Positions 28,313 through 38,177 of a stretch of DNA of 64,000 nucleotides are shown piece by piece. Below the pieces are notes generated by a model that made no database searches, had not been told where the DNA came from, and saw only the letters and a list, made by a program, of their open reading frames with translations. Source of the DNA: Sphingobacteruim zhuxiongii (GTDB lineage: Bacteria; Bacteroidota; Bacteroidia; Sphingobacteriales; Sphingobacteriaceae); assembly GCF_009557615.1 (NCBI RefSeq), contig NZ_CP045652.1, positions 3,968,001 to 4,032,000 on the forward strand. The letters run 5' to 3'. The first letter of the stretch is position 1. Each line of letters starts with the position of its first letter. A program made the position numbers and the translations under genes.

Positions 28313-31048
28313 TTATTTATTGTTGTGTGATTTTAAATTGCCTTCTGCCGCTCCGTATTGACGTCCTGGACGCAACAGAATCTTTCCTCCTTGTTGTTTC
28401 CACGAAAAAGCATGTTCGTTCGGTTGAACACGAATATTAAAGCTCGTGTTTTTATCACTGTTTTGCAGATTCCAAAAACCGTCTGACATACCTAATAAAA
28501 TCACTTCGTAAAGCTTATCTCCAGGTATCTCGAAACCGATTTCTTCTCTCAAATAGCGCCCTGGTTTTCCAATAATTACAAGCTTATCAGCAATCGACAG
28601 TTGGTAATAGTTCGCAAACTCACGAACTTGAGTTGGCAATTTCGCATGTCCTTCTTCATACAATTGATACAAGGCCGCAAAATTATGCTCACCTTCTTTG
28701 TTTAAAGATTCAACCATTACACGAGTACCTTTGGCTTCCGGCCAAGGCGAATTCACTTGATATTTATCTCCGAATACATAAGCGCTTGAATCTCCACTCA
28801 ATAGCTTTAATCGGCGATTATCTTTACTTGGACTTATCAATTCCACATCTGCATGCCCACCTTTTCCTTTAAATCGACTTGTTAAACGAACACCATTCGC
28901 TAATACTTCTGGCGCTGTTAACGTATTAATCTGCCAATAAGCTTCAAAATCCTTATTAGCCGCTTTCATCTCGTCGATTACAAAAATTGCCGCAGGAACA
29001 TCTTCTCTTTCTAGATTTAGAAACAGGAAATTCTTCGCATAAGACTGAACTTTAGAAGTGTATGCTGCAGTTAAATCCATGGAATAATAACTGAAACTTG
29101 GTCGAATTGGGTCGGGGCCGAAAGCCGAAGCTAATGTCTTACCCGTCTGAAACCATGAATCACCTAGCACTTCTGCTTTTGTTTTAGGGAACCGCTGACT
29201 GAAACGTGTCCCGCCATCATTCGTCTTCGTACGAAATAACAATGGTTCACTCGGATCCCGCAAAAGCATCATACTATGCGATATAGATCGCTTGTTGAAA
29301 TTGAAATCATAAGGGCTTCCATAGGATAAATACAAACCTAAATCACCAACTTGAATACCATGATAATAGATTTGAAGCGCACCAGCATCTGCATGTTGAT
29401 GATTCCCAAAATGATATCCTGCACCCTTTATTTCCGCAACTACATCTCCACTAGCTTTATCCTCACTCCAACCAGTACGAGCAATCATAGATCCTAAAAT
29501 GGGACCAAAGTCTTTTGTCAATGGAAGCTTAGAACGATCATCAGCCGCTTTTAGCGTCGGATCGTTTAATAATAAATACAAAACTGGATTCTCTGGCAAT
29601 GCGCCTTGCTTGAAGAACTCTGCTTTAATCATCGGATCTCCGTTAAAAGCATAGCATAAAAGCATCGTCTGCGGGTTTTTCCAATAAAACTCATCGCTAC
29701 TGGAGTACTTCACATTGAACATATCCCCATCTCGTAGCATCTTCCCATCTGGAGTTCGCATATACAGCCAGTAATCGCTCATATTTTTGATATTGTCATC
29801 AAAAACAGAATACCCTAACATGCGATAGTACAACCATACGGCGTGCATTTCCCAGCCAAATCGATACCCTCCATAATCAACCCCCTGATTGTGTCGAGGA
29901 GACTGATATTCGAACTTACGCATCGGCACCAGTTGTTCTAAAATAGTATAGGAAACGTAACGATAGGGCTCAGGATCTTCATCAAAAATAGCTAGACTCC
30001 AAGCCAGCATATCCCGACAAATTTGAGCCTCATTGCCGTGTCCATTGATAATGCTTTCCAATCCATAAAAAGGAGGCCATCCAATTTCCATGTCCTGCAC
30101 TAAACGCATCATTTCAGTACGTAATACATCTTTCTGCTCTTTGCTCAATAAATCATAACACCAGTCATAAACCAGTGCTCCTCGATAAATTGCTCGACCT
30201 AATTCACGCGTAATATCGCCGTAGGTAACATTCCCAAACTCCAAACGCGCAAAATATTCCGTTACCAAAGAAATCGCCTCTTTCCCAACAACCGCATCTT
30301 TGGTCATCAAATAATAAAAAGCCTTCTCTTCAATTACTTGCTCTAGTTTCTCATCGTGGAAAATTTCGTGTTGATTAGCATATGGAAAACGATAAGCTTC
30401 TTTTGCAGTCACAGAAACACGCGCCCAAGCTTCCTGATTCTCCTCCGACAATAGACGCTTCTGAACCACAGGTAATGTTTCTGAATTTACCCAAAGACGA
30501 GGATGCGAAGCATTCGGTTTTACCTGAGGTTGATAAACGATTGCATCGGCAGGTGCAATTGGAGCTTGATAGGGCTTTACCGACAATTCCTTAAACAAGA
30601 TATTGTTAGGCAGCCATATCTTCAACGTTTCTTTTTTGTTGTGGAACTCAAACTTCCCTAGTTCTTGCTTGCCAGCTTTATACTGATCAAACAGAATACG
30701 TTTTGTTATCTTTCCGGAACCGAGTTGTAGAAAACCGTACTTGGTTAACTTACCAGATTTATCAGATGCCCTAAGTTGTGCCTCGTCAATAACCTCAACG
30801 ACCGCATCCAATATATACGTTCCTGGCTGATTCACGCGGATTTCAACCCACGCGTCTGCGGCAGATATCGGATAGGCATCCTCCACATTCTGTTTTTTCG
30901 ACAATCCGGATACCTGTTCGTTGCGAACAAGGGATATCCCTTTTGCGCGTTTGAAATCCTGGTAAGTATAAACAGTTGTTTGCTGTGCTTTCGAGCACAC
31001 AGCAAACAACACAAGCATCAGCAAAAATATAATTCGGCAATATTTCAT
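28313..31048 (-). CDS. Heparinase II/III-family polysaccharide lyase (locus 2)
   Basis: The start at 31048 (MKYCRIIFLLMLVLF) gives the signal peptide and 911 residues; an upstream ATG at 31111 would overlap susD. Order: N-terminal beta domain (about 25-165), HPRLWVNSETLP, an alpha-toroid (about 190-500) with NGHGNE (H337, E340) and RHNQGVDYGGYR (Y392, Y395), then the beta-sandwich with the zinc-site motif HFGNHQHADAG near 546-556 and SISHSMMLL. These match, from memory, the catalytic His/Glu, Tyr and zinc residues of Pedobacter heparinase II (PL21). It should cut uronate-containing polysaccharide by beta-elimination in the periplasm. The substrate is not proven. Confidence 0.88.
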   Translation of the reverse strand: MKYCRIIFLLMLVLFAVCSKAQQTTVYTYQDFKRAKGISLVRNEQVSGLSKKQNVEDAYPISAADAWVEIRVNQPGTYILDAVVEVIDEAQLRASDKSGKLTKYGFLQLGSGKITKRILFDQYKAGKQELGKFEFHNKKETLKIWLPNNILFKELSVKPYQAPIAPADAIVYQPQVKPNASHPRLWVNSETLPVVQKRLLSEENQEAWARVSVTAKEAYRFPYANQHEIFHDEKLEQVIEEKAFYYLMTKDAVVGKEAISLVTEYFARLEFGNVTYGDITRELGRAIYRGALVYDWCYDLLSKEQKDVLRTEMMRLVQDMEIGWPPFYGLESIINGHGNEAQICRDMLAWSLAIFDEDPEPYRYVSYTILEQLVPMRKFEYQSPRHNQGVDYGGYRFGWEMHAVWLYYRMLGYSVFDDNIKNMSDYWLYMRTPDGKMLRDGDMFNVKYSSSDEFYWKNPQTMLLCYAFNGDPMIKAEFFKQGALPENPVLYLLLNDPTLKAADDRSKLPLTKDFGPILGSMIARTGWSEDKASGDVVAEIKGAGYHFGNHQHADAGALQIYYHGIQVGDLGLYLSYGSPYDFNFNKRSISHSMMLLRDPSEPLLFRTKTNDGGTRFSQRFPKTKAEVLGDSWFQTGKTLASAFGPDPIRPSFSYYSMDLTAAYTSKVQSYAKNFLFLNLEREDVPAAIFVIDEMKAANKDFEAYWQINTLTAPEVLANGVRLTSRFKGKGGHADVELISPSKDNRRLKLLSGDSSAYVFGDKYQVNSPWPEAKGTRVMVESLNKEGEHNFAALYQLYEEGHAKLPTQVREFANYYQLSIADKLVIIGKPGRYLREEIGFEIPGDKLYEVILLGMSDGFWNLQNSDKNTSFNIRVQPNEHAFSWKQQGGKILLRPGRQYGAAEGNLKSHNNK

Positions 31049-31104
31049 TCTAATATTTATTCTATTCAATATATGTATTCTTTGGTACTGAATCGCTAAA
31101 CGAT

Positions 31105-32718
31105 TTACCAACCTGGGTTTTGCGTTAATAATGGATTCAAATCACGCTCTGACTGCGGAATTGGCCATAAGTAATAATGATCCGGAAAGCCACGCTGACG
31201 GATATTTACACCTGTAAATTCTGTCATCCAAACACCGTCTACAACATCCTTTCCAATCTTCCAACGACGGATATCAGAATATCGCTGTCCTTCGCCAGCA
31301 AGTTCAACGATTCGCTCTTTACGAATTCGTTCACGCATTTGTTCCTTATTCAACCCGGCAGGTAGATTAGGCATCCCTGCTCGCGTACGCACTTGATTAA
31401 CTGCCGCATAAATCGTCTGATCTGGATTCCCGAGCGCTTCATTCTTCGCTTCTGCATACATTAATATAACATCAGCTAGACGAACAAGCGGGAAATTAAT
31501 TGGCATATTATCCTGAAGCGTATAGCTAGCACCAGTTTCTACGAATTTTCTCCAAGCATAACTTCCGTTTGTCCAAACTGGCACATAGGCAGTCGCATCG
31601 GAGCTAACCACAGGAAATCGGTATAAGAATGTTGCCCCACCGCGCCCTACGAATGTTGACCAAGGCACAACCACAGACTGATGCATACGTGGATCTCTGT
31701 TTTCAAACAATTGACGAACAGTAGTCTCATCGCTCCAGTCGCTAACGCGATTCGGATTGAACGTTTCGCCTGCAGCATTCTTAAAGTTAGCAAAATCAAA
31801 GGCCGTACCATCTGCCATCTCGAAGGTATTGACTAATTTAGGTGTTGGTCTAGTACGTTGTGAACCTGTTGTGGCTCCACGTGCATTACCATAATTACGA
31901 TCTGTCGCAATACCATGACCTTGTTCTGCTATATATTGAACATCGAGGATTACCTCTGTATTGTTATTTCCTGCGACGCGAAATAGTGAATGAAAATCAT
32001 TAACTAATCGGCGATCACTTTTATCCATCAACTCTTTAAAATCAGCTGCTGCCAAATCATATTTCTTCGCCCAAAGATGTGCTTTACCACGCATAGCAAG
32101 AGCCGCCCATTTCGTAGCGCGACCTTTATCCGACTGCACATAGCTTTCAGGAAGGGTTGCATAGGCCTCCGTCAAATCTTTTACAATAAGATCATAAACC
32201 TCTTGCTCCGCTGCGCGCGCATTGTATGCCTCATCGACATTCATTGCTGTCGTATAAAGCGGCACCGCGCCGAAGTAGTCCCACAGCTTAAAATAAAAAT
32301 AAGCACGGAAGAACTTTGCCTCACCTAACAATCGGTTCTTCATCCCAGCATCCATATTAATATCAGGAACTTTGCTTAACACCGTATTGGCACGAAAAAT
32401 TCCTTTATAAAAAATACCCCATGAGGTTTGATAGAACCCCGCATTCGCAGGGAATACGCCCGTAGTTAAACCAGTAGCAAAAGACTGATACGATATGTCA
32501 GTAAAATCATCCATCATTCCATAGATAACAATACTATTTGTAAACTCTTTATTTGCTGAATACATGCTATTAACCCCTTTAATAGCATCTTCTTGGGTTT
32601 TCCAAAAGCTTCCCTCGGAAAGACCAACAAGTGAATTGCGATCGAGGAAATCGCTACATGAACTACATACAACAGCAGCCGCTGCGGCTATTACTATATT
32701 TCTAAATTTTGTAAACAT
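31105..32718 (-). CDS. SusD/RagB-family lipoprotein (locus 2)
   Basis: This 537-residue lipoprotein has a lipobox ending CSSC near residue 20 followed by SDFLDRNSLVG. TPR-like helices are marked by EAKFFRAYFYFKLWDYFGAVPLY, and the RagB region by RLADVILMYAEAKNEALG; the C-terminus reads DHYYLWPIPQSERDLNPLLTQNPGW, the usual SusD end. It binds oligosaccharide at the surface and closes the SusC pore. It starts 10 bp after the susC stop. Confidence 0.95.
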   Translation of the reverse strand: MFTKFRNIVIAAAAAVVCSSCSDFLDRNSLVGLSEGSFWKTQEDAIKGVNSMYSANKEFTNSIVIYGMMDDFTDISYQSFATGLTTGVFPANAGFYQTSWGIFYKGIFRANTVLSKVPDINMDAGMKNRLLGEAKFFRAYFYFKLWDYFGAVPLYTTAMNVDEAYNARAAEQEVYDLIVKDLTEAYATLPESYVQSDKGRATKWAALAMRGKAHLWAKKYDLAAADFKELMDKSDRRLVNDFHSLFRVAGNNNTEVILDVQYIAEQGHGIATDRNYGNARGATTGSQRTRPTPKLVNTFEMADGTAFDFANFKNAAGETFNPNRVSDWSDETTVRQLFENRDPRMHQSVVVPWSTFVGRGGATFLYRFPVVSSDATAYVPVWTNGSYAWRKFVETGASYTLQDNMPINFPLVRLADVILMYAEAKNEALGNPDQTIYAAVNQVRTRAGMPNLPAGLNKEQMRERIRKERIVELAGEGQRYSDIRRWKIGKDVVDGVWMTEFTGVNIRQRGFPDHYYLWPIPQSERDLNPLLTQNPGW

Positions 32719-32728
32719 GACGTTAGCG

Positions 32729-35700
32729 TTAGAAGGTAATATTTAAACCAATTACCCATTGTTTCATTAGTGGATAAGCAACTGATGCGTTTTCTGGATT
32801 ATAACCTTCGAATTTGCTGAAGGTAAAATAGTTTTCCAAGTTTGCATAAACTCGTAGACGATCAACTTTGAACTTCGACGATGTTGCTTGCGGTAAAGCA
32901 TAGCCCAATTGCAAAGATTTAATTCGGAAATAAGACGTATTGTATAACCAATAATCACTATACACCGTGTTTAAAGCTGATCCTGAAGTTAAAAGACGTG
33001 GATATTCAGTACTTTTATTTTCTGGCGTCCAGCGATTCAAGATCTCTTTTCTTTGCAAGAATCCTTCATTAATATTGAAGGTATTGAAGCCATCGTTGCC
33101 CCAATATTGTTGCACAGCACTCATACCCTGCGCTACGACATTCAAATCGAAATCTTTATACGCAACACTCACATTGAACCCGTAAGTATATTTAGGCAAT
33201 GCCGAATAATCCTTCACCACGCGATCTTGATCATCAAAAATCTTATCGCCGTTCGTATCTTTATACAGCATATCACCAGGTTTAGGCTTACCGCCTACGT
33301 AAGTTCCAAAAGTATAGCCATCATTAACTAACTGATCGATTTCCGATTGATCTTGAATAATTCTATCAAATTCTAATAGGAAAAAGCTATTGTAAGGACT
33401 TCCTTCTTGGGTAATATTCATGGCGTTGATCGAGCGGTTACCATTAAACTTCGATACATTATTATTTACCGTAGAAAAGTTTCCATTAATCGCGTAGGTC
33501 CAGTCTTGATTGATACGATCTGAATAACCCAATTGGAATTCAAATCCCTTATTACTCATCTCCGCGATATTTTGCCATGGTGGCGAAAAATTCCCAAGAA
33601 CCATTGGAATAGGGATTTTCGTTAAGATATCGCTAGTTTTTTTGTTAAAATATTCAGCACTGAAGTTTAATCGGTTTGCCAGCAAAGTAAGATCTAAACC
33701 AACATTTGATACCGTTGTTGTTTCCCACGTAATCTTGCTGTTCGCAATTTCTTTAGGCCCAACTCCCTGTGTCAAACTTCCACCAAATGGATATAAATAA
33801 GATCCATATACTACCTGATACGTATAATCACCAATACGGTTATTTCCTAGCTGACCCCAAGATCCACGAACCTTAATATCACTAAATATGCTTTTTAAAG
33901 ATGCCGCAAAGGGCTCCTCGATGATTCTCCATCCAGCAGAAAAGGACGGAAAAAATCCCCATCGGTTTTCCTCTGCAAATCTTGAAGATCCGTCATAGCG
34001 CGCCGATGCTTCAAATAAATAACGTCCTTTGAAATCGTAATTTACACGTCCAAAAACAGATTGTAATGCATCATCTGTTCCCGAACCGTTAATTGCTTCC
34101 AAATTAGTACCAGCATCCAGGATATAGATCGCATCATCACCTAAAATATCGTTCTTCTTCGCATCAAAAATATCCATTCTGTTATACTGTTGATCGAAAC
34201 CTAACAAGGCAGAAAGATTATGTGCATTCGAAAATGAAGTTCTATAACGCAATAAGGTATTTAAGATTGTTGAATAGTCCCGACGACTTGCGTTGAATAA
34301 GCTGTTTACACTCGGTCTCTCTTGGTAAGCAGAATTTGTTTGCAGATTCCATAATGCATACGGATTCGTATAAACCCAGTTACGGTTATTATTAAAATTG
34401 AAACCAAAGCTACTCTCCCATTCTAATCCTTTTAACAGATTAACATTAGCGAAGAACTTCATACCTAACTTTTGACGTTCAAAATTACCTCGTGCGTTAT
34501 CTACATATGCTCTTGGATTAGAACCTTGAGCAAGCCCAGGAAACATTTCACCTCCATAGCGGCCTTGATCGTCTACAGGTATTACCCCAGGAGTTGTATT
34601 TCGAATATTGGAGAAAAAAGACGATACATCTACTGGACCACGATCGGACCAGTTTCCGAAGATATTTCCGCCTAAAGTCAAAAAGTTCTTCACTTTCGCA
34701 TCTGCATTAATACGGAAATTATATCGCTTATACCCAGAATTATCGATGATCCCTTGATTATTAAGGTAACCCAGCGACATGGCGAAATTTCCTTTTTCGC
34801 CAGCGCCACGAAGCGCTAAATTATGTTCTGTAAGCACCGTTGAATTCAACATTTCCTGATACCAATCCGTATTCGGATATAAAGGATTACCAGCAGCAGA
34901 TTCTTGTCTCCAAGTATCAATTAAGCCCTGTCCATATTTTTCGCGACCTTCGGACTCATTAACGAGCTCCATATGAGTTGCCATATCAGTAATGTAATCT
35001 ACCGTCTTTGCTGCTTCTTGTTTACCAGCATAGCCATTATAAGAAACCGTAAATTTCTCTCCCGAGCCTCTTTTGGTCGTTACTAGAATCACACCATTCG
35101 CTGCTCTGGAACCATATATCGCTGACGAAGAAGCATCCTTCAATACCGAAACACTTTCTACATCATTTGGATTTACATCATTCAAAGCACCCGGTACCCC
35201 ATCGATAATCACTAAAGGTGACGAATCATTCATCGTTCCCTTTCCGCGAACTAAAATATCAAAGCCCTCCGCACCCGGAGCGCCAGATGTTTGCGCGACA
35301 TTTAAACCAGAACTTCGGCCTATCAAAGCGGACGCTAAATTTGTGTTGGGTCTGCTATTTGTTGCCTCATCAAATTTAACGACGGAAACCGCACCTGTTA
35401 AATTTACTTTCTTCTGACTGCCATATCCCACGACTACAACCTCATCGATTGAAGTATCTTCCGAATTTAATTTAACATTCGTTAAAGCGGAACCACTTAG
35501 GGTTTGCGACTGGTAGCCTAACATTCTTATTTCAAAGCGGTCTGTTGCAGTCCCCTGCTGCACGAACCTACCTTGCGCATCTGTTTGCACAGCATAGCCT
35601 GTTCTTAAATTTCGAACTTGTACGCTCGACAAGGCTACTCCTTGTGCATCAGTGATCGTTCCGGAAATTTCTTGTTGCTGATAAGTCTGTTGAGATTGCG

Positions 35701-35836
35701 AAAGATTCCAATCGCCTGTATAGAGCGGCTTCACATCGGTGACAGCCTGCACAGTTCCTAGCGCTAAGAAAGGAATACTTAGCACGAGGCAACCTCGATT
35801 CATCATCTGCCTGATTTTAAACTGTTTTCGGTTCAT
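32729..35836 (-). CDS. SusC/RagA-family TonB-dependent transporter (locus 2)
   Basis: This 1035-residue importer has a signal sequence (about 12-32), a carboxypeptidase-like domain from about 55 (ISGTITDAQGVALSSVQVRN), the plug domain (VVGYGSQKKVNLTGAVSVV to KDASSSAIYGSRAANGVILVTTKRG) and the barrel ending QWVIGLNITF. It has no STN domain, so regulation is not by ECF/FecR but probably by the GntR protein through the operator pair about 100-130 bp upstream. It imports the polymer or oligomers cut by the heparinase-like lyase. Confidence 0.95.
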   Translation of the reverse strand: MNRKQFKIRQMMNRGCLVLSIPFLALGTVQAVTDVKPLYTGDWNLSQSQQTYQQQEISGTITDAQGVALSSVQVRNLRTGYAVQTDAQGRFVQQGTATDRFEIRMLGYQSQTLSGSALTNVKLNSEDTSIDEVVVVGYGSQKKVNLTGAVSVVKFDEATNSRPNTNLASALIGRSSGLNVAQTSGAPGAEGFDILVRGKGTMNDSSPLVIIDGVPGALNDVNPNDVESVSVLKDASSSAIYGSRAANGVILVTTKRGSGEKFTVSYNGYAGKQEAAKTVDYITDMATHMELVNESEGREKYGQGLIDTWRQESAAGNPLYPNTDWYQEMLNSTVLTEHNLALRGAGEKGNFAMSLGYLNNQGIIDNSGYKRYNFRINADAKVKNFLTLGGNIFGNWSDRGPVDVSSFFSNIRNTTPGVIPVDDQGRYGGEMFPGLAQGSNPRAYVDNARGNFERQKLGMKFFANVNLLKGLEWESSFGFNFNNNRNWVYTNPYALWNLQTNSAYQERPSVNSLFNASRRDYSTILNTLLRYRTSFSNAHNLSALLGFDQQYNRMDIFDAKKNDILGDDAIYILDAGTNLEAINGSGTDDALQSVFGRVNYDFKGRYLFEASARYDGSSRFAEENRWGFFPSFSAGWRIIEEPFAASLKSIFSDIKVRGSWGQLGNNRIGDYTYQVVYGSYLYPFGGSLTQGVGPKEIANSKITWETTTVSNVGLDLTLLANRLNFSAEYFNKKTSDILTKIPIPMVLGNFSPPWQNIAEMSNKGFEFQLGYSDRINQDWTYAINGNFSTVNNNVSKFNGNRSINAMNITQEGSPYNSFFLLEFDRIIQDQSEIDQLVNDGYTFGTYVGGKPKPGDMLYKDTNGDKIFDDQDRVVKDYSALPKYTYGFNVSVAYKDFDLNVVAQGMSAVQQYWGNDGFNTFNINEGFLQRKEILNRWTPENKSTEYPRLLTSGSALNTVYSDYWLYNTSYFRIKSLQLGYALPQATSSKFKVDRLRVYANLENYFTFSKFEGYNPENASVAYPLMKQWVIGLNITF

Positions 35837-36345
35837 CTTATTCAGGATAATTTGATTAATTGATAAAGTAATTTAGTTTTTGGTTATTCGAACAAGTGCC
35901 ATTGTGTTAAAAAGAAAACACTATAATCAAATATTTGAATACAATAATAATACATTTTTGTATACAATCAAATATATTAACATTTAAATCATGACTTCTC
36001 CCAGTTAGAAAAGTAGAATATTGATAAACGTTATTTACGCGCTGGAACGCAATAGGCACTTGAAAGTTGTAAAAAGAAGCATTTAGCTATACTTCATTTG
36101 AATGAATAGGCACTCGTAAGTCAAACTTCCTATTCAACATTCAAGGAAAAACATCATGGTAAACCATTAGAACAAAATCACTGTTTTCCATGATTGACTA
36201 TCCTAAATATTCTAATGAAATTTGCGTCTCCTATGAAAAACAATTGTGAATGTTTAATCCAAAATGTTTACAATAATTAGCAGCAGCTAACTCGTTTTTT
36301 ATAAATCGTCTAGATAAATAGATCAACCCCAGAAAAGACAAAAAC
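35837..36345. other. 509-bp spacer with locus 2 promoter and an inverted repeat
   Basis: Besides the promoter and operator pair described separately, the spacer contains an inverted repeat: ATCATGGTAAAC (36153-36164) and GTTTTCCATGAT (36183-36194), matching at 11 of 12 positions with an 18-nt gap. It could be a hairpin or a binding site for a second regulator. No gene is seen, and I found no good -33/-7 pair for the OmpA gene that follows. Confidence 0.4.
35937..35972 (-). promoter_or_regulatory. susC (locus 2) promoter with paired GntR-type operators
   Basis: Palindromes GAATAC (35937-35942) and GTATAC within TTGTATACAA (35958-35967) are 23 bp apart. On the minus strand TTTG (35972-35969) precedes TATTATTG (35949-35942) by 19 bases. 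Position of each palindrome relative to the boxes is the same as at 27336-27373, and TTTTTGTATACA is identical in both. Confidence 0.6.
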
Positions 36346-37353
36346 ATGGTAAATAAAGTACTTCTTTTAATGGCAACGGCTGTCCTGGCACTTTCCTGTA
36401 GTCAAAAAACCAAGGAAAGGGATCCTAATACACTTGGAGAATTCAGCGCAGAACACGCCACAGATGCCGAGAAAAACACAAATTCAAATTTTAAGTTGGA
36501 CATGAATAGAATTGCTTTGTCTGATGTTGAAATTGGTGTTTTTCCATTCATCAACTTGTCGCATGGATTAGAAGAAATGAACAAACCTCTTGTTCGCGAG
36601 TTTGATGTATGTTTCTTTCCTATCGATGGAATCATGACACCCTTGGAAGGAAATTTATATAAAACCTCGATATCGCCGAAGCGTGGAGAGGATTTCTCCC
36701 AGCATTATTTTGAAAAAAGCATGGCGAAGTATTTAGATTCCATTGGGGCGGTCAAAGTTTTTGATGGAGAGATTAGTAAAGATGAATACGATCGATATCA
36801 CAAACAAGACCCCAACAAAGGCGGAGAAGGTGATATGGGCTACGCGGGTCAAAACATAAAATTTTGGGTTCTACGTGCTAAAAATCAAGGGAATATCTAT
36901 ATTCAATATCATGCTTACAATGCGGGGGCATCGCTCAACATATTACAAGAAGCTGATTTTACGCAAACAATAAGCAAGGTGACTGCTGAAGAGATTGCAA
37001 AGGAGCTTTCCGAAAATGGTAAAGCAATCTTATACATCAATTTTGAAGTCGATCAATCAAAAATTAGTGATGAAGGTATGGAGATTGTCAAACAAATTGG
37101 AGAAGCCCTCAACAGCGACAAATCTTTAAAAATCGCAATCGAAGGACATACTGACAAAACGGGAGATCCATCAAAAAACAAAATATTATCAAACGATCGT
37201 GCAAATGCCGTCATGCTAGCCTTAGTTACAGATGGTATAGATCAATCGCGGTTAACGGCCAATGGTTTCGGTTCAGAAAAACCATTAATCGCTGATGATT
37301 CAGAAAAAAACCAAGCAAAAAACAGAAGAGTTGAACTCATCCGTATTAATTAA
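36346..37353 (+). CDS. OmpA-family peptidoglycan-associated lipoprotein
   Basis: This 335-residue protein has a lipobox (MATAVLALSC) at about 10-18, a central region of unknown fold (about 40-210) and a C-terminal OmpA domain (about 225-335) with IEGHTDKTGDPSKNKILSN, RANAVMLAL and NRRVELIR, which contacts peptidoglycan. The OmpA domain contains the conserved Asp and Arg (TDKTGD, NRRVE). It probably ties the outer membrane to the cell wall. The next gene starts 21 bp after it and looks cotranscribed. Confidence 0.9.
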   Translation: MVNKVLLLMATAVLALSCSQKTKERDPNTLGEFSAEHATDAEKNTNSNFKLDMNRIALSDVEIGVFPFINLSHGLEEMNKPLVREFDVCFFPIDGIMTPLEGNLYKTSISPKRGEDFSQHYFEKSMAKYLDSIGAVKVFDGEISKDEYDRYHKQDPNKGGEGDMGYAGQNIKFWVLRAKNQGNIYIQYHAYNAGASLNILQEADFTQTISKVTAEEIAKELSENGKAILYINFEVDQSKISDEGMEIVKQIGEALNSDKSLKIAIEGHTDKTGDPSKNKILSNDRANAVMLALVTDGIDQSRLTANGFGSEKPLIADDSEKNQAKNRRVELIRIN

Positions 37354-37374
37354 TATTCACTTTAATCAAATCCT

Positions 37375-38064
37375 ATGAAAAATCCCATTAACTATTTATT
37401 AATCCTCTTCCTTTCAATATTTGCTTCGTGCAGCAAATCTGACGATAATAGTCTTCCTGATGATAACCATGGTGGACCATTAAGCAACTCTTATTGGCCT
37501 TTAGCTGTTGGCAACACGTGGAACCTTGCCAATATTGATAATTCTCAAGAGAAGTCGACCTATTTTCTTCATAAATCGATACAACATGAAGGTAAAACTT
37601 ACTATCAATTTAAACCCGTTGGAACCGACCTTGAAGTGGAAATAACAGATGGTATACGAGAAGATAATGGTATATTTTACGAATTACATGGAGCCACATC
37701 CGCAATGGGTGTCAATACCTCTCCCGGTGTTATCACTTCGATTAACTTGAATCTAGCAGTAGGTGCTATCTGGAAGGAGGAGGTTACACTGAATATTACT
37801 GGTCTCGCTTCTGGAACAATCAAGCATACGAATGAAGGTAAAATTCTAGCCAAATCAGCATCTGAATCGATAAATGGCAAGACTTATAAAGATGTTATAA
37901 AAGCAGAAACCAAAAAAACAGTTCGTAATAGTATATCGGGCTATACTTTAACGATTATTTACGAAACTTGGTTATCTAAAGGTGTAGGAATTATCTACGA
38001 AAAGAGCACCTATGACGCCAATGAAGTTGAGCGTTTCGGATTGGTGAGCTACACGCTGAAATAA
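37375..38064 (+). CDS. Lipoprotein of unknown function
   Basis: This 229-residue protein has a lipobox (ILFLSIFASC) followed by an acidic linker (SDDNSLPDDNHGG) and a beta-rich body with SYWPLAVGNTWNLANIDN, a pattern seen in small outer-membrane lipoproteins of unknown role. There is no catalytic motif I recognise. It follows the OmpA-family gene by 21 bp and precedes a terminator, so the two form one transcript. Confidence 0.75.
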   Translation: MKNPINYLLILFLSIFASCSKSDDNSLPDDNHGGPLSNSYWPLAVGNTWNLANIDNSQEKSTYFLHKSIQHEGKTYYQFKPVGTDLEVEITDGIREDNGIFYELHGATSAMGVNTSPGVITSINLNLAVGAIWKEEVTLNITGLASGTIKHTNEGKILAKSASESINGKTYKDVIKAETKKTVRNSISGYTLTIIYETWLSKGVGIIYEKSTYDANEVERFGLVSYTLK

Positions 38065-38091
38065 AATTGTAGTTGTATAAGGTTATTTATT

Positions 38092-38130
38092 AAAAGGTCT
38101 GTTTTATTTACTCATGGAGCAGACCTTTTT
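38092..38130 (+). terminator. Terminator after the OmpA/lipoprotein pair
   Basis: AAAAGGTCTG (38092-38101) pairs with CAGACCTTTT (38120-38129), with an 18-nt loop and the T-run on the + side. It is 28 bp past the lipoprotein stop. Confidence 0.75.
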
Positions 38131-38177
38131 ATGTGTAATTAAGCATTTACACCTTGTCGCTACTTAATTATCCTAGC

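Noticed and set aside
35073..35417. Antisense frames opposite SusC plug regions (also 47739-48041 and 62489-62728)
   Set aside because: Their similarity to each other mirrors the conserved plug sequence on the coding strand.
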